Made by a program: the position numbers and the translations under genes. A stretch of DNA of 64,000 bases, taken from the NCBI GenBank assembly GCA_934635225.1, contig CAKTYZ010000017.1, positions 8,215 through 72,214 of the forward strand. The letters run 5' to 3'. Shown piece by piece: positions 60,405 through 64,000 of the stretch. Position 1 is the first letter of the stretch. Each line of letters begins with the position of its first letter. A model generated the notes under the pieces. The model ran no database searches. It was not told the origin of the DNA and saw only the letters and a list, made by a program, of their open reading frames with translations. This stretch comes from an uncultured Kiritimatiellota bacterium (lineage in GTDB: Bacteria; Verrucomicrobiota; Kiritimatiellia; RFP12; UBA1067).

Positions 60405-60707
60405 ATGAATGAAGTTCATGCTGTGATCGAGCTGAAGATCACGCCGCAGCGGGACTGTGGTTTCGGAAAGATCGCCGAGCGCGTCTCGAAGTTCGAACAG
60501 GTCGAGGCGTGTTTCCTGATGAGCGGTGCTTATGACCTGCTTGTCTTTGTGAAGGGCGAAAGCCTTCAGGATGTCGCCCAGTTCGTCGCGCAGGACCTCT
60601 CGACCATCGACGGCGTGCTGTCGACGGCGACGCATTTCATGCTGAAGACCTACAAGGCCGGTGGCGTGCTTGGCAAATTGGATGATTCTCGTCTGGAGGT
60701 TTCGTAA
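60405..60707 (+). CDS. Stand-alone Lrp/AsnC ligand-binding (RAM) domain protein
   Basis: About 100 residues forming one RAM/AsnC effector domain: HAVIELKITPQRDCGFGKIAERVSKFEQVEACFLMSGAYDLLVFVKGESL. The DNA-binding helix-turn-helix of Lrp proteins is absent. Such small RAM proteins bind amino acids as oligomers and can modulate full-length Lrp regulators. Starts at 60390 and 60399 are also in frame; 60405 has GGGAGAA at the right spacing. It overlaps the TPR gene (TAATG). Confidence 0.75.
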   Translation: MNEVHAVIELKITPQRDCGFGKIAERVSKFEQVEACFLMSGAYDLLVFVKGESLQDVAQFVAQDLSTIDGVLSTATHFMLKTYKAGGVLGKLDDSRLEVS

Positions 60708-62089
60708 TGGCGGTTGATCTTGCTCAGAAGGCTCAGAATTTCACGAACCGCGGTCGTCAGGCCCTGGAGACGGGGCGCTACGAGCTGGCGGTCGACATGT
60801 TGATGGAGGCGGTTTCGGCCGCGCCAGACGTCTTGGAGACGCGCAAGCTCTTGCGCGCGGCTCAGATTGCGAACTTCCGGCATAACGGCAAGGCGGGTTT
60901 CGGCGCGAAGCTGGGCTACATGATGGCGCGGCAGAAGATCTCCGGCCTCATCAAGAAGGGGAAGGGGGCCGAGGCGATGGCCGAGGCCGAGAAGCTCCTT
61001 TCGCAGAACCCGCTGGACGCCGACAACATCGAGAGCGCGGTAAAGGCGGCCGAGGCCGCCGGGAAACCCGACCACGCGGCCATTTCGGTCGAGGCGGCGT
61101 ATGAGTGCTCGAACAGGGACCCGGCGCTGCTGGAGCGCGTGGCGGCCTACTACACGATTGCGAATCGCTGGGACAAGGCGCGCGACGCCTACCAGAAGCT
61201 GTCCGAACTGAAGCCGGGAGACCAGCGCATCCTGCAGCTGCTGAAGAATACGGAGGCGCGCGCGACGATGAATGCGGGCTGGGAGCAGTCGGTCGGCAAG
61301 AAGGGCGGCTTCCAGAACCTGATTGCGAACAAGGAGCAGGCCGCGAAGCTCGATGCCGCGAACAAGGCGGTCGTCGCCGGCGACGATGCGGAGGTCCTCA
61401 TCCAGGAGAAGCTCAAGCAGATCGAGGCCGAACCGAAGAACATGAATGCGCGGCGCGCGCTTGCGCGCATCTACATTCAGGGCAAGCGATACTACGAGGC
61501 GATCGATGTCCTTCAGCAGGCCATCGAGGTTTCGGGCACGATGGACCCCGAACTTGATCGCATGCTTTCGCAGACGAAGGTGCAGTACTACGATCAGCAG
61601 ATCGATGCCCTGCGCGCCGAAGGCCGCGAAGAGGAGGCTGTCGCGATGGAGGGCGAAAAGAACCAGTTCGTCTTTGACGATCTGGCCCAGCGCGTCGAAC
61701 GCTATCCGAACGACTTGCACCTCCGCTTCGAACTTGGCAAGCAGTATTTCACCTACGGCTATTACGACGAGGCCCTGACGCACCTCCAGCTTGCGCAGAA
61801 GTCGCCGAAGGACCGCCTTTGGTCGCTCTATTACTTGGCGATGTGCTTTCTCGCGCAAGGCCAGACGGACATGGGCGTCATGCAGCTTGAGACGGCGCGC
61901 GATGCGATTCCGACAATGGACGAGCTCAAGAAGAACGTCGTCTATCAGCTCGGCCTGTGCGCGGAGTCTGCGGGCGACCTCCAAAAGGCGTATCAGTATT
62001 ACAAGGACGTCTATTCGAGCGATGTCGGCTTCAAGGACCTCTCGGAGCGCATGCTTGCGGTGAGCCAGGCGTTGAAGCAGCAAGGCTGA
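60707..62089 (+). CDS. Cytoplasmic TPR protein of unknown role
   Basis: A 460-residue helical protein with TPR units: ALETGRYELAVDMLMEAVSAAPDVLETRKLL, YTIANRWDKARDAYQKLSELKPGDQ, YIQGKRYYEAIDVLQQAIEVSG and YYDEALTHLQLAQKSPKDRLWSLYYLAMCFLAQG. There is no signal peptide. It is translationally coupled to the RAM protein gene. Function is not predictable beyond protein-protein scaffolding. Confidence 0.75.
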   Translation: MAVDLAQKAQNFTNRGRQALETGRYELAVDMLMEAVSAAPDVLETRKLLRAAQIANFRHNGKAGFGAKLGYMMARQKISGLIKKGKGAEAMAEAEKLLSQNPLDADNIESAVKAAEAAGKPDHAAISVEAAYECSNRDPALLERVAAYYTIANRWDKARDAYQKLSELKPGDQRILQLLKNTEARATMNAGWEQSVGKKGGFQNLIANKEQAAKLDAANKAVVAGDDAEVLIQEKLKQIEAEPKNMNARRALARIYIQGKRYYEAIDVLQQAIEVSGTMDPELDRMLSQTKVQYYDQQIDALRAEGREEEAVAMEGEKNQFVFDDLAQRVERYPNDLHLRFELGKQYFTYGYYDEALTHLQLAQKSPKDRLWSLYYLAMCFLAQGQTDMGVMQLETARDAIPTMDELKKNVVYQLGLCAESAGDLQKAYQYYKDVYSSDVGFKDLSERMLAVSQALKQQG

Positions 62090-62122
62090 AACTCGCCCTT
62101 GCGCACGGCGCACCGAATATGG

Positions 62123-62145
62123 TATACTATCCGCCCGTTGAATGT
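62123..62145 (+). promoter_or_regulatory. Promoter for tRNA-Glu and dprA
   Basis: ATGGTATACT places TATACT at 62123-62128, 17 nt before the tRNA. Confidence 0.7.
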
Positions 62146-62220
62146 GGCCCCATCGTCTATCGGCTAGGACACGAGCTTTTCATGCTTGGTAGAGGAGTTC
62201 GACTCTCCTTGGGGCTGCCA
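62146..62220 (+). tRNA. tRNA-Glu (TTC)
   Basis: The 75-nt tRNA has acceptor GGCCCCA pairing with TGGGGCT (G1-T72), discriminator G and encoded CCA. Anticodon stem CGAGC/GCTTG encloses TTTTCAT, giving anticodon TTC. Confidence 0.94.
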
Positions 62221-62227
62221 AACTCCC

Positions 62228-63310
62228 ATGACAGAATCCGAGGCGTACATTGCCTTTAACCTGACGGACAGCGTCGGGTTTGCGACGGTCGAGGAATTGG
62301 CGCGGGCGGCAGGTTCCGTCGTCGCGGCATGGGAGGCCTACCCGAAGAAGATCTCGCGCACGGGTGGCGAGGTCAATTGGTCCGCTGAAATCGAGAAGGC
62401 GCACGGATATGATGTCAAGATCGTGACCCCGGCAGATGCGGATTATCCGCAGTTGCTTCTTTCGGCTCCGGGTCGTCCGCTGGCGCTGTACGTCAGGGGC
62501 GACGCGTCGGTTCTTTCCAAGTCCGGGATTGCGTTGATTGGCACGCGCCGTGCCACGGCATATGGCAAGGACCTCGCGAACCGGTTGGCGTTTGATCTGG
62601 CCAAGGCCGGGTGGTCGATCGTCTCGGGGTTGGCGCTCGGCATTGACGCGGAGGCGCATCGCGGGGCGCTCGCTGCGGAGGGCGTGACGGTCGGCGTTCT
62701 CGGTTCGGGTCTTGACTGCTTCTATCCCGAGGGAAACCGGGCGCTGGCGCGTGAGATCGTCCAGAACGGCGGCGCGGTCGTGAGCGAGTTCCCGTTTGGC
62801 CGTCCGCCGGACCGTGAGACGTTTCCCATCCGCAACCATGTCGTGGCGGCGCTGGTGCGCGGGGTCGTGGCCGTCGAGGCGCCGGCTCGTTCGGGCACGC
62901 TCATCACGACGTCCATCGCGGCGGATCTTGGCCGCACGGTGATGGCCGTGCCGGCGCGTGTGGACAGCCGGATGTCCGCCGGATGCCTTCAGCTCATTCG
63001 CGACGGGGCGATTCTCGTGCGCGGTGCAGACGACGTGCTGGAGGCGATGAGCGAGTTGCTGCCGAAGAAAGGCGCGGCAAAGGCGGCGTGTGATGCCGAT
63101 TCGCCTGTCGCGGACCCTGCCCAGCCGCCGTATTCGGTTGAGGAGGCGCTCGTCATGTTGCATGTCGATGAGGTGGGCGTTTCGATGGACGAACTCGCCA
63201 ACGAGACGAAACTTCCGCTTTCGCGCGTCAATTCGCTCGCGCTTCAGCTTCGGCTGAAAGGCTTTGTCCGCTTCCTCCCGGGCAACCGCGTAGCGACCGT
63301 TCGCGCCTGA
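62228..63310 (+). CDS. dprA: DNA-processing protein DprA
   Basis: 360 residues. The Rossmann-like core has LIGTRRATAYGKDLANRLAFDLAKAGWSIVSGLALGIDAEAHRGAL, VGVLGSGLDCFYPEGN, SEFPFG and EAPARSGTLITT. The C-terminal winged-helix part covers about 295-360. DprA loads RecA on incoming single-stranded DNA in natural transformation. The ATG lies only 7 nt after the tRNA-Glu CCA with no ribosome-binding site, so it is read from the tRNA promoter. Confidence 0.92.
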   Translation: MTESEAYIAFNLTDSVGFATVEELARAAGSVVAAWEAYPKKISRTGGEVNWSAEIEKAHGYDVKIVTPADADYPQLLLSAPGRPLALYVRGDASVLSKSGIALIGTRRATAYGKDLANRLAFDLAKAGWSIVSGLALGIDAEAHRGALAAEGVTVGVLGSGLDCFYPEGNRALAREIVQNGGAVVSEFPFGRPPDRETFPIRNHVVAALVRGVVAVEAPARSGTLITTSIAADLGRTVMAVPARVDSRMSAGCLQLIRDGAILVRGADDVLEAMSELLPKKGAAKAACDADSPVADPAQPPYSVEEALVMLHVDEVGVSMDELANETKLPLSRVNSLALQLRLKGFVRFLPGNRVATVRA

Positions 63311-63425
63311 AGTCTGGCGCGTGGCGGGAGAGGAGATGCGTGTGGTCTGTGTGGCTGTGCGCGCGCATCGTCTTCGGGATTCAATCGCGAGGGTCCTCTC
63401 CGCGTCAGCGGCGGCGTTCGGACGT

Positions 63426-63523
63426 CTCAACGGAGAGAACGGAATCTCTCAACGGAGAGAACGCGATGACTCAACGGAGAGAACGCCGCGTCTCCGTTGA
63501 GTCGTTTGGACCTCTCCGTTGAG
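63426..63523. repeat. Second 22-bp-phased array: CTCAACGGAGAGAACG units, three direct and two inverted
   Basis: CTCAACGGAGAGAACG occurs at 63426, 63448 and 63470 (step exactly 22 bp, 6-bp spacers). The reverse complement core TCTCCGTTGAG follows at 63491 and 63513 (again 22 bp). The same core recurs in the transposase 3' end at 63670 and in the relic at 23985, where it encodes SLNGET. The rest of 63311-63590 shows no gene. Confidence 0.88.
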
Positions 63524-63589
63524 ATGTCCCGCCGCCCCTGCGGACAACGGCCCTCATCAGCAAACGGGGGCGAGGGCGTCTTTCGCGCA

Positions 63590-64000
63590 AGGTGACTTGT
63601 AAAGGGAGTGGGTCAGCAAAAACCTCTTAAGCCACTTTGGCCAGACGTGAATCGTAAGCATATGCGGTCTCTCCGTTGAGCGATTCCCTGTGGATTGAGT
63701 TGATCCAGTCCTCGAGCTGCCGGATCTGCCGCCTCGTGAGCCGGTTGAAGTCGGTTCCCTTCGGGTGCCATCTCCTGACGAGGCGGTTGCAGTTCTCGAT
63801 TGCGCCTTTCTCGTAGGAGGCGTAGGCCCTCGTGTAGTAGACCTCGGACTTGAAGGCGCGGTCGAGCCTTTTCTGGTCGAGGAACTCGCATCCGTTGTCC
63901 GTGGTGACGCTTCGCACCGTCCCGAGGGCCTTCCTTCGCTTCATTCTCCTTATCGCGGCGACGACCTCGTCCTGGCTTATGTGGCTCAGGTGTTCGATGA
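63590..64000 (-). mobile_element. IS30-family element, right end and 3' part, continues past the window
   Basis: The right end AGGTGACTTGTAAAGGG at 63590, followed by GGGTCAGCAAAA, matches the end of the relic at 23905. It encloses the 3' part of an IS30-type transposase gene on the minus strand. The left end is outside the window. Confidence 0.75.
63627..64000 (-). CDS. IS30-family transposase, C-terminal part, partial
   Basis: The minus-strand frame is open from the window edge to the stop at 63627. It encodes IEHLSHISQDEVVAAI, then VTTDNGCEFLDQKRLD (catalytic Asp), YYTRAYASYEKGAIENCNRLVRRWHPKGTDF (catalytic Glu) and the tail EDWINSIHRESLNGETAYAYDS. This is the DDE core order of IS30 transposases. 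No frameshift or stop is seen in the visible 124 codons, so this copy may be intact and could supply transposase to the relics. Confidence 0.85.
   Translation of the reverse strand, partial: IEHLSHISQDEVVAAIRRMKRRKALGTVRSVTTDNGCEFLDQKRLDRAFKSEVYYTRAYASYEKGAIENCNRLVRRWHPKGTDFNRLTRRQIRQLEDWINSIHRESLNGETAYAYDSRLAKVA

Noticed and set aside
63311..63425. Possible extra degenerate array unit CTCTCCGCGTCAG near 63396
   Set aside because: It does not keep the 22-bp phase and matches the core only partly.

Overview
The window is about 64 kb of GC-rich bacterial chromosome, dense with genes and almost all of them on the plus strand. The gene set points to a Gram-negative (diderm) member of the PVC group, most likely Kiritimatiellota or a close relative. 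The evidence is LL-diaminopimelate aminotransferase (dapL), a MurA with Asp in place of the catalytic Cys, LptE-like and BamD-like envelope proteins, a DUF2723 membrane protein with a TPR tail, and many secreted polysaccharide-active proteins (DUF1080, tandem SGNH, CE15, GH31, GH10). The phylum call is inference from gene content; there is no rRNA in the window.

Layout. 1-4357: end of nfo, then gatB and gyrA. 4354-7817: tandem SGNH esterase, a Gly/His-rich secreted protein, a DUF1080 protein and a HAD phosphatase. 7862-15325: MsbA-like exporter, GH31, proA, a small beta-barrel, hslO and alr. 15363-23376: CE15 esterase, rseP, ispG, O-antigen ligase-like protein, dapL and a peptide-binding protein. 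23377-24441: a seven-copy 22-bp-phased palindrome array, tRNA-Ala and a 430-bp IS30-like relic. 24442-31396: alpha-2-macroglobulin and PBP1C. 31397-33171: IS relic, tRNA-Arg/fMet/Pro cluster and a secreted YRD-repeat protein. 33172-39153: tsaD, trkA-like, murA, a tsaC::maf fusion, folB, cinA/pncC and a TPK::folK fusion. 39158-44746: SLC12/APC-like permease (minus), nifU-like, iorB, pyrB and der. 44871-50932: xylan locus with an XylR/AraC regulator (minus), GH10 xylanase, SDR, a secreted DapA-family protein and a frameshifted MFS transporter. 50871-52760: dppB (minus), fabG and a terminator. 52828-62089: DUF2723, mutS, BamD-like, LptE-like, RAM-domain and TPR genes. 62146-64000: tRNA-Glu, dprA, a second 22-bp-phased array and the 3' end of an IS30-family transposase.

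How it works together. The organism appears to build a DAP-type peptidoglycan with LPS-type envelope export, and to attack xylan-rich plant material with secreted esterases and glycosidases. Housekeeping genes sit in tight operons with ATGA/GTGA overlaps, and some are preceded by Shine-Dalgarno sequences.

The most striking signals are regulatory or structural. (1) At least twelve promoter-proximal genes carry a (TGN)TATAAT -10 element only 6-14 nt before the start codon, which predicts leaderless or nearly leaderless mRNAs. (2) Two intergenic arrays have strict 22-bp periodicity. Both lie near IS30-like copies, and the second repeats a 13-mer that also occurs in the transposase 3' end. (3) Two unusual gene fusions, TsaC-Maf and TPK-HPPK, lie in one gene run.
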